Positions 42,901 through 55,429 of a stretch of DNA of 64,000 nt are shown one piece after another. This DNA comes from Phymorhynchus buccinoides (Eukaryota; Mollusca; Gastropoda; Neogastropoda; Raphitomidae). The notes beneath the pieces were generated by a model. It was not told where the DNA came from, searched no databases, and saw nothing but the letters and a program-made list of their open reading frames with translations. The DNA lies in NCBI GenBank assembly GCA_017654935.2, contig CM065713.1:13423974-13487973 (forward strand), written 5' to 3'. Within the stretch, counting starts at the first letter, position 1; every line of letters starts with the position of its first letter. A program made the position numbers and the translations under genes.

Positions 42901-43570
42901 CATCCATCTCAGAAGGTGCGTCGTTAGCAGGTCCCCGGTATCCTTGCTAGTGTGAGAGCCGCGTGTTTTTTGTGCCTCTGTTTTTATAGAGATGTGTTCT
43001 TTGGTTATATCATTGACATGACTGTTGGGGGTATTTATTTGCATATTTTCAGGGATGTTGTACATCTTTACGGGGATTCCTCTTAGGAGTGTCTACCCAT
43101 CTTTTATGCGTATGCTTTTGGGGTTGTGGTGTGTCAGGTTGGACACGCATCACCCTCCACCCACTGTCCCGGTGGTAATCTGCAGCTGTTTGCTGAGTGT
43201 TGCTTATAGTCACGTGATAAAGTAGACTTGGGGGTTGGATTTGATTAATCCTACTATCTATTTAATTTAATTACTACACACCCTCAAAAACAAAAAATGT
43301 TCCCTCCAGCTCCCTCCTGATGCGGGGCTGTAAAATTACACGAATGGACCCACTGTCCGGTGCCCCAAGGTGCGCGTCATGCCACGGAGGTGGGCGGAGT
43401 CACTCCCGATACATCCCTGCCCCCCCCCGGTAGTGGGCACGCAGTCCTTGCGCGCACTTTCGTTGCTACGATATGTGCTACGGGTAAGGGCCCAGTTGTT
43501 TTAGGCTAATGCAGTTATGTTTTGAGTGTGCGTAAGTATAATTAAATAGCTGCGCCTAGCGATTAATCAA
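36926..43570 (+). mobile_element. DIRS-type retrotransposon, copy 2 (tandem, decayed)
   Basis: A second unit of about 6.6 kb directly follows copy 1 in the same orientation and is co-linear with it over its whole length. The left terminal repeat (36,926-37,130) has CCCTAGCACATAGC, AAAACGAAAGTGGCCCC and TCCGGGCATGAACGC. The inverted right repeat ends near 43,540, where the complementary segment gives GAGTGTGCGTAAGTAT. The internal complementary region is at about 43,265-43,290. Many indels separate it from copy 1. Confidence 0.65.
42180..42955 (+). pseudogene. Tyrosine recombinase remnant, DIRS copy 2
   Basis: Across three frames: WDI at 42,187, LHALRGLTKDV near 42,334-42,362, FEEGLHAVSLFF, then FRAHELRASAF at 42,730-42,762 (the HxxR catalytic motif, intact here), and DISASG near 42,866. 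Order and spacing agree with DIRS/Ngaro recombinases. The catalytic tyrosine just before DISA is lost or frame-shifted as read. Confidence 0.6.
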
Positions 43571-43576
43571 ATCCCC

Positions 43577-43640
43577 CATTTTTTGCACCACAAAGTAACT
43601 CATTTCAGCTATCCAGACTCCCTTCACGACTTACTGTTGG
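43577..43640 (-). mobile_element. Fragment of the 25.6-kb MITE family
   Basis: TTTTGCACCACAAAGTAACT, CATTTCAGCTATCCAGACT and CTTACTGTTGGGGGTAG are the reverse complement of 25,638-25,700. It abuts the right end of DIRS copy 2, so the retroelement may have landed in a MITE. Confidence 0.6.
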
Positions 43641-43756
43641 GGGTAGACAGCATGATTTGGAATGCACGGCGCATTAAATAGTTAACAAGTTGTTGTACAT
43701 GTGCTCAATTACGCCTTTTTTTGTTTTTTTTTTTTTTTTTTTTTCTCCAGGCACAG

Positions 43757-43842
43757 GTCTGGAGTTTGACGAAAACGGCCATCACCAAACTGCCCGGAAT
43801 GCTACGGCTGGACAGCAGCCAGTGTCGCTGCTGTAGCCGCAT
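43757..43842 (+). CDS. Possible terminal exon of an unknown gene
   Basis: A long T tract and TTTTCTCCAG precede a codon-like segment: QVWSLTKTAITKLPGMLRLD, then SSQCRCCSRM and a stop. The acceptor is strong and wobble positions are varied, but no homology is recognised and no upstream exon is visible. It may be chance. Confidence 0.2.
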
Positions 43843-44204
43843 GTAGCATGCCGTAACCACCCCACCCCCCACCCCCCCCTCTCCCCCGGCGGTATCAGCA
43901 ACGCCATACACGTAACACCGGGAGTGGTAACGTAACGCAGAAGGAAAAAATCTATTTCAGAGGAAAACAAAAAAGGACGGAAAATTTAGCAGTGTCCCCA
44001 CGGGAGTTATGTCGGGGTGTTAAGGTCGCGGTATCCCCACACTTTCACTTAACAGCTTCACCTACGGGACCAGCCCTGTCTTCAAGTCGCTAACAAACAC
44101 CAATAACACACACCCTTTCCTTCATTAATCGGAAGTAAGAAATATGAAAAAGCGAGCCCCGCAGTGGCACCTACTGGGCGGCCCGCGCCAGACGCCGGGA
44201 AAAC

Positions 44205-44258
44205 CCCCCCCCCCCCCACCCCCCCCCCACACCCCCACCCACCCCCCCCCCCCCCCAC
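44205..44258. repeat. Poly-C tract
   Basis: CCCCCCC runs with A interruptions. The proline-rich frame across it is an artefact. Confidence 0.85.
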
Positions 44259-44259
44259 T

Positions 44260-45620
44260 CATGCACCTCCTATCTTAGTTTTTTCTTCTTTTTCTTTAAA
44301 CAACCCACACCTTAACTGGCCAAATCTCTTTCGCACGCGAACGGGCACTCGGCTCGAAACACACCCCCACCGCGACGCCACTATCATGCTCTTGTTTATC
44401 TCCTTCGCCTCGCCACGAGCAGCGAAGGACAGAATCGCTCCCAGATCGCCCCGAACACAGCGGCGCTCGTCTTGTTCCTTAATGTGACCCCGAATCCGAG
44501 ACGCTGTGCGGAAGTGACACCTTTGACCCCAACATCATAGCGACGGCTTGAAGGGGCCTACCCTCGGTGAAAGCATGTAGGCCCCCCAGATTCCCATTCC
44601 CTTGTTTCATAAAACCGAAGAAAGGAAGCAGACTTTTTGAAGATTGAAGGGTTTCGAAAAGCCATGACAGGGGGTGACAGCCTAGCTACCCCATATTTTT
44701 CGGACTATAATGCCGATATTTTATTTCACTCCCAATGCCCCCGAACTATGGTACCTAATAAACTAGGCCGGCGCCCTACACTTAGTGAGACCCAAAAAAA
44801 ATCACGAAGATTGGAGAGGCCCGCCCGGCAACAGATTGGATGAGTAGGTTCAGTACAGGTCTACCTGGCAGCCACTAGAGGCACGTGAGCCTCCCACACA
44901 CATCGCGGAAGTCCCGCGTCCATGACGACTCCCCGCCGATACAACGCGAATCACGTTTGAAAAATGCTTTCAAAATCCCCCACCACACCCGACTTCCCCC
45001 CCTCATCGCACTTCCTGTAGGCCCGTGACCCCAAACAACAGATGCTATAAACCCCTTCAGATTGGAGAGAGAGAGAGACCCAAAGCATCGCTTTATAGAG
45101 CTCCTTAAAACAGCCCATAAGTTCTTATCCAGTTTTCAGACGAACAGAACCATGAACCAAATAGCAAGATTGTTTAGGGTCTCCCCCACGCACAATGCGT
45201 CAAACACCATTAATATTACCGCCATACATGCGTTTTCACGATTTCTTTCTATGAAAAATTTGCCTATTTTATTGCAGCCTATATACACAAGCCACGCCGC
45301 CCCCCATAAATGAGTCCACGGAAATGTGGGCCGGGCTGAGACCTTGGGGAGGAAATCAGTTCCACGTTCTTGGGGCGAGAGCATTAATTTTTTTCAGCTT
45401 CAGTTCGCGAACACAGTTTAAAGGGCACGTTTCCGCCGAGTCAGAACCATTAGGCCCCGGCTTGAGGTTGGCTTATTTTACGTTAATCTGCGGAACCTGC
45501 AGGGTGGTTTTTTTGGCTTCTCCTCCGAGAGTGGACATTGTTTTTTGTTTAAATGGACGTAACACGTGCAAGGCACTATTGCCCCCTCTAATTCCTTTTT
45601 TCGAGTGGTTGCGTGAGAAG
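44260..45620. other. No gene recognised
   Basis: Short frames only and no recognisable protein motif. CATATTTTTCGGACTATAA at 44,691-44,709 resembles the CCATATTTTTCGGACCATAA phrase at 10,056-10,075, so a dispersed repeat end may be present. Confidence 0.4.
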
Positions 45621-45624
45621 TTGT

Positions 45625-47215
45625 ATGGGAGGAGAGAGAGAGCGAGAGAAGCGGGCCCTTATTGAAAAGAGAGAGAGAGGGACCGAGAGAGATGAGACGA
45701 TGGCTCAGAGGGTTCGAGAGGAGACGGAGTGAGTAAGATAGAGAAATGAGAGAGCTGGAGCGATAGAAATAGAGAGACGATAGAGAGAGCCAGAGCTGAG
45801 GCAGAGAAGAGAGAGGAGAGAAGAGAGAAGAGAGAGTGGAGACCCCGTCGCATGTGAGAGAGAGAGAGAGGATAGAGTGGAGAGAGATGAGAAGAGAGAG
45901 AGACGCCGCCACTTGAAGAGAGAGAGATTACCCCGAGAGAGGAGATGAAGACGAGGAGAGAGAGAGATTGAGAGGATATAGAGAGAGTTGGATAGAGATG
46001 AGAGAAAGGAGAAAGAGAGGAGAGAGAGAAGAGAGAGACAGAGTTGAAAGGAGAGAAAGAGAGAGTTGGAGAAGAAAGAAGAGAGGAGAGAGAGAGAGTC
46101 GGAGAACTGAAGAGAGAGAGAGAGAGACGATGGAGAAATTTGACAGGAGAGAGAGAGTGGAGAATTTGAGTGAGCACGGAGGTTTAGAGAAGAGAGAGAC
46201 CCGTTGAAGGCACCCGCACGAGAGAGTGGCAGAACTGGCAGAGAGAGAGAGAGTCGGAGAATGAAGGACCTCACGAGCAGCCCAGAGTGGAGGAGGATGA
46301 AAGGAGAGCAGGAGAGTCGGAGACTCGCAACCGGAGGACGACGGGTTTAGAGAGAGAGAGATGAAGGGTTTGCAACGACTAGAGGCAGTGGAGACATGAA
46401 GGAGGAGAGAAACTGCAGCACGTGGAGGCGAGATAAAGGAACGAGAGAGAGTGGGGAGAAAATGAAGGACGCAGAGAGAGGTGCGAGAAAATGAAAGGCA
46501 AGAAGAGGGTTAGAGAGAGAGAGAGATCGAAGGAGTAGAAGAGACCCTCCGAGAGACGCAAGAGCATCTTGAAGGACGACGACGAGGAGTGGAGAAATGG
46601 AAGGAGGGACATGAGAGCAGACGCCGGAGAATGCGAAGGTCGACAGGACCGACCCCCCTTGCAGCGAGTGGAGAATGTGAAAGGGAACTGAGAGAGAGGG
46701 GAGGACTCGCAAGGAGAGGAGAGAGGGGAAGAGTGAAGAGACCGCCCGCAGAAGAGGAGAGTGGAGAGACCATGAAGGATGAGAGAGAGTGGAGACTGAA
46801 GGAGGAGAAGAGAGTGAGACCCCCTGAAGGAGAGAGAGAGGTGCGAAAAACTGAATTGGAAGACGATAGTGGAGAGTGAAGGAGAGAGATTGCGAGAGAT
46901 TTGAGAGAGAGAGCAGAGAGTGGAGAAGCAAGAGAAGGTGAGACAGAGTTCAGAGAGGAGAGCCAGAGATTGTTGAAAGCGAGACGACCGCAGAGAGGGA
47001 AGTACTAGATGAGACCCGAGATAGTGGAGGGAGTGATGAAGGAGGAGATTTTTGCGGGATTGAAGGAGGGACGAGGCAGAGAGCCCATGAAGGACGAAGA
47101 GAGATTGGGAGATTGGAAGGAGAGAGGATACTTGGCAGATTAAAGGACGAGAGAGAGAGATGGAGACAAGAAGCGAGGACGAGTTTTTTAGAGAGAGAGA
47201 GATACGAAAAGGGAA
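45625..47215. repeat. GAGA-rich minisatellite
   Basis: GAGAGAGA separated by words such as GTGGAGAATGAAGGA, TTGAGAGGA and GTCGGAGAATGAAGG, with an irregular period of about 25-40 bp. R/E-rich and L/S-rich frames up to 288 residues are artefacts. Confidence 0.8.
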
Positions 47216-47394
47216 GAATGATGAATCATGAAAAAACAACCACATGGGGGCAAGTGAAAAATATTAGGAAAAAAAAACTAATAAGGGGGAGGGGGGGAGA
47301 AAAGAACCCAACAGAGGAAAGTCTAGAACTTGCACGAGCAGGACAGGGCGCTGAAAGGGTTAAGGGATGTTTTTGGAGGGGGTCCCTGGGGGCA

Positions 47395-47460
47395 GAGTAG
47401 GGGGGGGGAGGGAGGGGTACGGGGGTGGGGGTAGGGGGTTGGTGTGGGTGGGGGGCTTTG
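47395..47460. repeat. G-rich tract
   Basis: GGGGGGG with short interruptions, including GGGTGGGGGTAGGGGG. Its G-tract spacing could support a G-quadruplex. Confidence 0.7.
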
Positions 47461-47469
47461 AAAGTGAAT

Positions 47470-49070
47470 ATGGGTGAAACGTAGGTCTAGGCATGCCTCC
47501 TGAAAATCAGGAATCGGGGAAAAGCTTGATCGATACAAGAAAAGAACACCCCTCTAAGTGTGTTTAAGGATTGGGCCCGGCCCATCCTTTGTCCCCCGAT
47601 CCGGTTTTTTCCCACGGTCCCCCCCCCCCCCCCCTTAACCAATAAAAATTCAACACTTTTCTGCCCCAACATGAGATGGCAGAATATAACACACAAGATG
47701 AGAAACGACCATTCTAATTTCTAACATGGTAAAAAAAACAAACACACACACACAACCCGATCCCCTGTATACACAGAAACAGACACACACAGAAATGGGA
47801 AGGTTAGTGCTGTCCCCCCCACTTTGATATAAAAATAAATAAATAAAAGAGCTAGAGCATGTCATCTGTTTTGGGACACCCCCCCCCAAAAAAGGAAAAA
47901 TTACAAGGAAAAACAAATGGTTTTTGTGCTCTGATTTTGGGACCAAGGAAGTGATGGAATCGCTGTGGAGTGTTTTTGATTACACATCTTTTTTTTTTTT
48001 TTCTTTCTTTGTAAAAAAATTGCAGAAAAGAGGAACTGCACATTAAAGTAATTAATTCTATATTTAAAGTTTTGACCCCTTTTGACCTGCCACCAACATA
48101 TTAGTTTCAACCTACCTAAACCTGATGACCATCACCTAGCTGATTGTCCCATCCCAGAATGAAAGAAGGAATAACCACTGACCCTATCCCCTGGTAATTA
48201 GCTCCCCTCCCCCGTCCCAATTGTTTTTGATCTGTATGGCCCTAGACCCTCCAACAATCAAGAAGTAATTTTTTCACGAATTGTTCCTAGCCCCACCCTC
48301 TATCCCAGATTGTCCTACGCAGTTGTTTTTTTCATGTCATGATTTTGCCCCATGATTTTTTCTTTAATTTTTCTCTTACCGCAGTTCAAAAGGGTTAAAT
48401 TGGGGTTTTTTTTTTGGTCCGGGGGGTTTTGTAAGGGTGAGAACAGGCATGGGTGCAATGAAAATCCTGGGAAAAGTTGATTGCGTGTTCCCCCCTCCGA
48501 GACCAGTTTTTTTTACCGAAGCCAGGGGACCTTTGCGTAAACCGATCTTCGTTTGGGGGTTTTTTTCCCATGGGCTGTTTTCTTGCGTCAAAATTCCCCC
48601 CTGTTCCTTGAAACGTCAGATAGGGAAAATCGTCCTCTCCGGGGCGGACTTGGGGCTAAGACGTTTTCTCCCTGACGCAGCCAAAATGTTAATGCCCGTG
48701 ACTGCAGTCGTGGGGAGTGACCCCGGGGTTTTGTTTCCGAAAATCCCCCGGGCCTCCTAACGCCCCCTTCCCCTTTGCAGTCCTCGACAGGAAAAATCGA
48801 AGAGTCCTTCCCCGCTTCTGATTTTCGCCCTCCGTGACATTCTAATCATTTTTCTACGAAAAACCCCTGCCCGTGAATTTTGCTTGTTGGGTAACATGCC
48901 TTTTTGTGCCACGATAGCGATTGTTGGGGGCTTTTGTGTTTCCCGACGACAGCCCTGTCCCCGCTTGCAACCTAGTCACGTCAGACCCTGGCCCCCGTTT
49001 TTAAATTATTGAGACGCACCCTCGGTCACAATGGCCCTGAAATGATAGGAATTCAGCAGCCTGCTCCCCA
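47470..49070. other. No gene recognised, homopolymer-rich
   Basis: Dense T, A, C and G runs of 6-12 bases, a CA-rich stretch at 47,735-47,795 and AAATAAATAAATAAA at 47,832-47,847. Frames are broken at homopolymers, so any exon would be unreadable. Confidence 0.4.
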
Positions 49071-49074
49071 ACTT

Positions 49075-50010
49075 CGAACACAATGAAGGGATTTTACAAG
49101 GGCATATGTTTTGTTTTACTTGCCCACAATGAAGAATTTTCAAGGCAGATTGCCCCTCCTTTGAAAGGATGAAGGCGTCTGTTCAAGGCAGATGCATACT
49201 TGAAAACAATGGTGCTGTGAATTCAAGCAATGGTTTTGAACTTTGAACTGAAGGATTCAAGCAGCTCCCTAGCTACTTGGAACAATTGAAGGATGTCAAG
49301 CAGATTGTTACTTTAAGGATTTCAATGCATGATGTTTACTTTTTTGAATGATTTTTTCAAGCCAGATTGACTACTTGAAGGATTTTCCAAGCACATGCTT
49401 ACTTTTGAAGGATTCAAGAAGATGCTACTATATTTTTTGAAGGATTTTCAAGCAGATTGTTCCCTCCTTGAACCAAATGGGAAAGAAATTTTCAAGGCTA
49501 GAGTTGGCTAACCTTGGACCATGAAGGATTCGGCACCTTATTTTAACGCCAACTACTTGGACAATGAAGGATTTTCAAGCAGGATGTTACCTTGGAACCA
49601 ATGAAAAGTTTTTCCCCCAAGCATCTTTTGCTACTTGAACAATGAAGGGATTCAAGCAGGTTTGCTTGTTTGAAACAATGAAGGGAATTCAAGCTATAAG
49701 GATGCTTACTTGAACAATGAAGGATTCAAGCAGCGGCTGCTACCTTTTTTTGAACGAATGAAAGGATTCAGAAAGCAAGAAAATGCTACTTGAACAATGA
49801 AAGGAATTTTCAAAGGCAGATGCTACGTTGAACAAGGAAGGATTCCAAGCGCCCAATGTTTTACCTTGGGGAAGGATTCAAGCGCAGATTGCTACTTGAA
49901 GGATTTCAAGGCAGATGTTTTACTTTGAAGGATTTCCAAGGCAGATTGTTTATTTTTAAGCATTTCCAAGCAGATGTTACTTGAGTGGATTTCAAGCAAG
50001 ATTTGTTTTT
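49075..50010. repeat. About 33-bp minisatellite, irregular
   Basis: Units of TGAAGGATTCAAGCAGATGC plus TACTTGAACAA with very many one-base expansions (TTTTCAAGG, TTTTTGAACG). Roughly 28-30 units. The irregularity is concentrated in homopolymers, which points to consensus error. Confidence 0.85.
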
Positions 50011-50787
50011 TTTTTGAAAATATATCCTTACATATACTGGTATCAGTGCCTCCTCCGTTCCTTTTTTTTAAGAAAGTTTAGAAAAAAATATTGAATAAAT
50101 AAAACAATTGAAATTTATTGGCTGCCATTTTTTTGTTTTTTATTTTTAAACTGTGAGCATTGAACTTTGCGGTGCTTCGCCTTGTGGGCACAAAGCACCG
50201 CACACAAGTAAAAATGGTGGTTTCCCCGCCCATTGTTTTTTAGGTGTTTTTATTGTTTGTTTTGTCCTTTTTGCCCTTCTTGGTTTTTTTGTCCCCCCCC
50301 CCCCCGTTTTTTTTTTTAATGTTTTTTCGTTCGTTTTTTACATAAACAGTGCCTGTTTGGAAATAAATGGAGGAAAAGAAAAATGGTTTTTGGTGGTTAC
50401 GTTCTGGGCCTTAGAAGGCTCTGTTGCACAATTAGATTTTACCAACGCGGGAACCCTTCATGCTGCTTTCTCCAAAAAATAAGTAAAAAGGAAAGTAAGA
50501 ATAAATTAAGCGGATGGGATAACCTCACACGGATGGAAACGCATGCGCCTTGCTTCCTTTCTGACCTTCCCTTTCAGGCAATGGGCAAGACCTCCGCGAA
50601 TCACGGAAAATTCACTGAAAAGTGAAAATTGACCACACACAACAACAAAAAGCGCCGGGGTAAAAATTTGCTTTCGGTTGTCCCCCCCCCTGAAAAATTC
50701 GTGGCGTTTTTTGTTCAAAACCCTTATTGCAAATCCCGCTTTCGTGGAACCGGATTGTTGAAATGAACCTGAACAAGCAAACTCCCC

Positions 50788-50932
50788 CGCGCGAAAAAAG
50801 TTTAGGCCAGTCGTGGCGGCGCCCTAGCTCAACGCCACACAGAAGTTAGAATCGTGGGGCCGGCGGCCTAGCTTCACGCCCACAGGAAGTTTTTAGGCAA
50901 GTCCGTGCGCGGCCTAGCTCAAGCCACCACAC
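50788..50932. repeat. Three-unit tandem repeat of about 50 bp
   Basis: GTTTAGGCCAGTCGTGG, GCGCCCTAGCTCAACGCC, ACACAGAAG and their variants recur three times (50,800, 50,845, 50,890). Confidence 0.7.
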
Positions 50933-50999
50933 GTTTTTTTTTCCCCGATTTTGTTTTTTGTGATCCCCTAGTGGCTGTTTTTTTTTTCCCCCTTCTCTT

Positions 51000-53900
51000 T
51001 CTTTCCAATTCTTGACCCGCTGACTTACATCATTTTGTGTTAGTTGGGTCGACATCCTTTGCACAATGAAATGCCAGAATCGTTTTTTTTGATTTTATTC
51101 CTTCCGCGAAACCCACTTTTTTTGGCCCCCACCTACCAATGCCTCCTGGTTTTTCACTTACTTGCGCGAAATAAGCCGCATGGGGTTTTTTCCCTGCGGC
51201 GGCGTTACTGCTGCGCACAGTCCCCCCCATTAGAGGCGAAATACATCTAATTTATATTTTAGGAAATCGTGGACTGACACTGAAAATGTCCGCCGTTCAC
51301 GCTCGTACTGAGAGTGGAACAATAATTTGATGAAGCGAGAAGGGTGTTTTTAAAAAAAAAAAACTTGCCGCGTGGTGGTGGTGTGTGAACGGGAGTAAAA
51401 GATTATGCGTGAACTAAATTAAGGTAAGGTTTTTAGAAAAGGTCGTTGCGAATTGAATGAAGTAAAAAAGTTGTTTATGAAAGGTTTGTCGTTGGGTGGG
51501 GGGTTGGGTGGAAGCTGGAGTTAGAAGTTTGGAATATACAAGAAACTGAGAAAAGTGGCGAGGGTAAAAAAAACCTAAGAAAAAAAAAGAGCAGGCAGGG
51601 CCATTAATAAGGCAGCAACTCCCAATTCAAAAGCAAGGAGAGCAACAAACGGAAACAATTTTGTTTTTTTGTTTTTTTTTATTTTATATCTAGTCCCCTT
51701 TTCACCATTTCCTGTTGAATCGGACTCGGCAGTGCCGCAACTGGCACGGTCCCCCCCTAAAGGAGCCCTTCTGCCAACAAGGTTTTTTCTTTTAATTTGG
51801 GTTTTTTTCGGTGGTTTTTTAGGCGCTGTCAAGTGAAACCCCATTTTGGTCATACATGCATGTCATGGAGTGCTGAACTCTTTCAGTTTTTTTTTACACT
51901 CATCTTTCAGTGTTTTTTTTAATTTTTACCAGAGAAAATGAATTTCAGTGGTTTTTTTTTTTAATTCTTTCAAAAAATAATAAAAAACGACCACAAGCAA
52001 TTTTTGGAGCAATTTTTTGGATGTTTTTGGGTTTTTTTTTTTCCTAGTCTTGGAAGTTTACAAAGGCAATTGTAATTCATTTTTGTTACAAGGCTTATCA
52101 ACTCAAACCTGTGCCCCTCTTGCCCTATTCATTTTTAACTGTATGTCCCTGTTCCCCCTCGTTACTCTCCTCCTCGCTCATTCAACTTTGCCCCCCCAGA
52201 ATCCGTCCCCCCCGACTCGGGCTCTGCCCCTCTATAACCTGCCGGGGGCCCCCAAATGGGTCCCTGGACACCTCCCCTTTCAGTTTTTTTTTTTTCATTT
52301 TTGGGGGAAGTTTTGCACCACGTGGGATTTATGGCAACAGGCGCAGCGCCGCACCACAACATGGCGGAAAACGGACTTCAGAACTGGCGAGTAGAAAAAG
52401 AGAGAGAGAGCAAAAGTGGATCGACTTGTGGATAAACAACGAGAAGATGACGAGGCAGACGCATGAAGAAATAGATGTTTTTTTTGGTGAAATCAATGGA
52501 TTTCAACCCTTTTGTTAGTGTTAACTTTTTGAGTGTGGGGGGTGGAAAAGGCCTGTGCTGGTTTTAACCACGTGTGGGGGGAGGGGGTGTAATATATATT
52601 TTTGTTATCCATAAAACTTGCTCATTGTTTTTTTTTTTGTAAGACCTTTGCTGCAACTACAATTACCGAATCCGGGAAAATGGTGAAATGCGATTGCGAT
52701 TTGTGGGACGATTGCGAGTCGTGATTTCCCACGCGAAATTTTCCATGTAATTGGGTTCGCACTTCAAGTTTCCAAGTTCAAGGTAATACTTTTGTTTTAA
52801 TATCTCCCAAAGAGAAAATTCAGTTTTTTTAGGTGGCCAACAACATGAACAGAGATACATAAAAACCATAACTGAAAAGAACCATTAATTCAAACCGTGT
52901 TGAAAACGAAATTTTATCCACCAAAAAATAATCTATCATTTTAACAATTCATTACATTCAGCATAGAAAAATGTGCAAACATTTAAAACAGCCCAGATAG
53001 ATAGAGAGAGAGATATTAAGAGAAAAGAGAAGAAAAGAATAAGAAAGGAAGAAGCGCAGAGATTCAATACCCATTAAATATTAACTTTATAGCCTGTCCC
53101 AATCAAATAACATAATTTTGGACTACGTCTCGTCCGTCCAACAATCAGCTCCCTGTATACTTGAAGTTATGCCTAGTGAAGTGCAGAGATGAATAGAATT
53201 ATAATTTTTTTTGGACGGAAGTTGATTGTTCCATGTGAATCATTGACTAGAAAAAAAAAAAGACCGTCGTGGCGGCTATCAGAATTCGGATCGGATCACA
53301 TCCCCCGTACGAAATTTTTTACGCGTTGCCGTGTCCGTCGGCCTTTTTTATGTGGTGTTAATATGAAATTCTGTGTCCCTAGTTTTGTTTTTTCGCATCT
53401 GTGGGTGTTTTGAATAAGAGGAGATGAGTGGTTTCTGGGGTGTGTGTGTGTGTTTTGTTCTGTGCGCGGCGCACCATGTTTGTTCCCCCATGGACATGTC
53501 CCCCCCTGTGTGGGTGTTTTTTGAAAGGGCCTTTTGAAGTATCGTTTTTTTTTTTTTAAAAATGCAAGTTGTCGTTTTATGTATACTGTTGGCCGAATTC
53601 GCAGAGAAAACCTTGTTTTAACCCTTTACCAGACTTTCCCTTGGGTCCCCCCGCACACGACCCAGAGACACACAAAAACTGTTTTAATAACTCAAAAAAC
53701 TATTTAAGCAATCGTCCATGAAATTTTTTCTGACTTTTTTTTTAATTCACAACACGTTTAAATGGCCTTTTTACGGTGTCCCCTTAAATTTTTCATTTAA
53801 TGGTGGCAAATAAAAATACAAAGTAAATGTAATATTGATGGCGTCATTTTAACCAATGCTTTTGGTTCCGGATTGGCGCGGGTTCTCCCGACGAACCCCC

Positions 53901-54540
53901 ATACTTTTAAACAAGCTCAGAAAATTATGCCACCTGGTGCGCCAGTGCATTTTAGGTATGGGTTCCGTGGGACACCGTCCGCAACCAATCTGGATAAGGA
54001 TAACACCACATGGTGAACCCTTCTTTTTTGACGGCAGTATGGGTCCTGGAGAAACCCCCCGCATCATCTGGACCCTGGGGGGGGGATAAACCACTGTTTT
54101 TTTTAAAAACGCATTGTCCGCTTTTTTTTTTTTTAAAAATTATTGATTATGGGTCCCCATGGAAGAACCCCGTGGCGCGATCCGTGGTCTGGTGTTTGTC
54201 CAAAAAGCGTGGAATTCCGGTTTAAAGGTTTTTTTAATTTGTTTTTTTTTTGTCCCATGGGATGTCCTAGTCAATTGGGTGAAACTTTTTTTCCTGTTAT
54301 ATACCAAAGAATTTTCCTGGTGTTTTTTTTTGAATTTTTACCAGAGAAAGGAATTTCCTTTTTTTTTTAATTTTTTGTCAAACAAGTCCTCTATCTGGGT
54401 CCCCTACTTGGTATTTTTTTTTTCAAACACTCTAAAATAAGCATTTGAATAAATTGTGTAAAAAGCTAACTAAAAAATACCTTCATGAATCACTTTTTCT
54501 TTTGGTAAGGTAAAAGATGTGCACCCCCCATGTATTTTTT
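51000..54540. other. No gene recognised, AT- and homopolymer-rich
   Basis: Many poly-T and poly-A runs. TTTTTACCAGAGAAA and similar recur at 51,925 and 54,337, suggesting a dispersed repeat. No frame above about 135 residues and none with a recognised motif. Confidence 0.4.
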
Positions 54541-54547
54541 CATCGGT

Positions 54548-54912
54548 TTTAATTGTATTTTTTTTTTGCGTTTTGCCTTTCTTATTTACCATAAATAAAG
54601 CTGTATTTTGAGGAACATGTTTTTTCAGCTAAGTACCTTTTTGGACTACTAACCCCTAACCCTAAACCTAACCCTAACGCCCCCACGATCATACTTGCAG
54701 TAAACACCGCGATTTTTTGTCACAGTTGTGCGTTCGGTTGGCGTTTTTTCCGTCCGTTCTAAGGTGGGGGGGTTGGGCTAGGGTTAGGGGCCTAGGGTTA
54801 GGGTTAGTATTTTCCCAAAAAAAGGTTATTAGCCTAAAAAAAATGTGTTCCTAAAATACAGCTTTATGTTATGGTAAGAAAGGCAATAACGGAAAAAATA
54901 CAATTAACCGAG
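54548..54912. mobile_element. Inverted-repeat element with telomere-like motifs
   Basis: The left arm (TTAATTGTATTTTTTTTTTG, AATAAAGCTGTATTTTGAGG, TACCTTTTTGGACTACTAAC) and the right arm (its reverse complement, 54,775-54,912) pair over about 140 bp. The inner part of the left arm carries CTAACCCTAAACCTAACCC and that of the right arm AGGGTTAGGGTTAG. The loop is about 90 bp. No transposase is present. Confidence 0.65.
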
Positions 54913-55429
54913 ATAGGTTAGGGGTGGGGGGGGGGGCGGTTGGCAACATCTTGACCCTTTTTACCCATTTTTTTTTCCTTCTTCAGCTGCAGGGGAACAT
55001 TACCACTGGACCCCGGCCTTTCAGGTTGTTGTTTTCATTTTGTGTAGTGGCACCCACGATTTTTGTTGTTGACCCACAATGTTGGGAATGTTGTGTTTTT
55101 TTTTTTAAGAGAAGCAACGTAACCCCCGGTAACGACCTGTGATGAGGAGCGCCAAAAAGGCATGTGGTTTTTTGTGGTTGTTGGTGTAATATAAAGTGTT
55201 TTTTTAATTGTTATCCAGGCCAATGTTTTTGTAATTTCAGATTTTTTTTTTTTTTTTTAATAAAATTCAAAACAAATTTTTGGCAATTAACAGTGACGCT
55301 TTGTGGTTTTTTTTTTTTTTTTTTTTGTTTTTTTTAGCGTGAGGTTTGAGTGGGGAGTGAAGGAAGAAAGGAATGACCGTGAAAAACACTACCTTCTATT
55401 GTGGTGAACAGAATAACACGGGGAGAAAG

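Noticed and set aside
30200..42955. Many proline/serine/arginine-rich frames of 60-250 residues as host genes
   Set aside because: The two tandem copies do not preserve the same frames, and the only recognisable protein signals are DIRS recombinase-like and cross several frames.
45478..47245. S/L-rich minus-strand frames up to 288 residues
   Set aside because: They are GA-repeat artefacts with no domain signature.
54640..54810. A real chromosome end or telomere
   Set aside because: Only a few degenerate TTAGGG-like units, in inverted arrangement and inside unique sequence.
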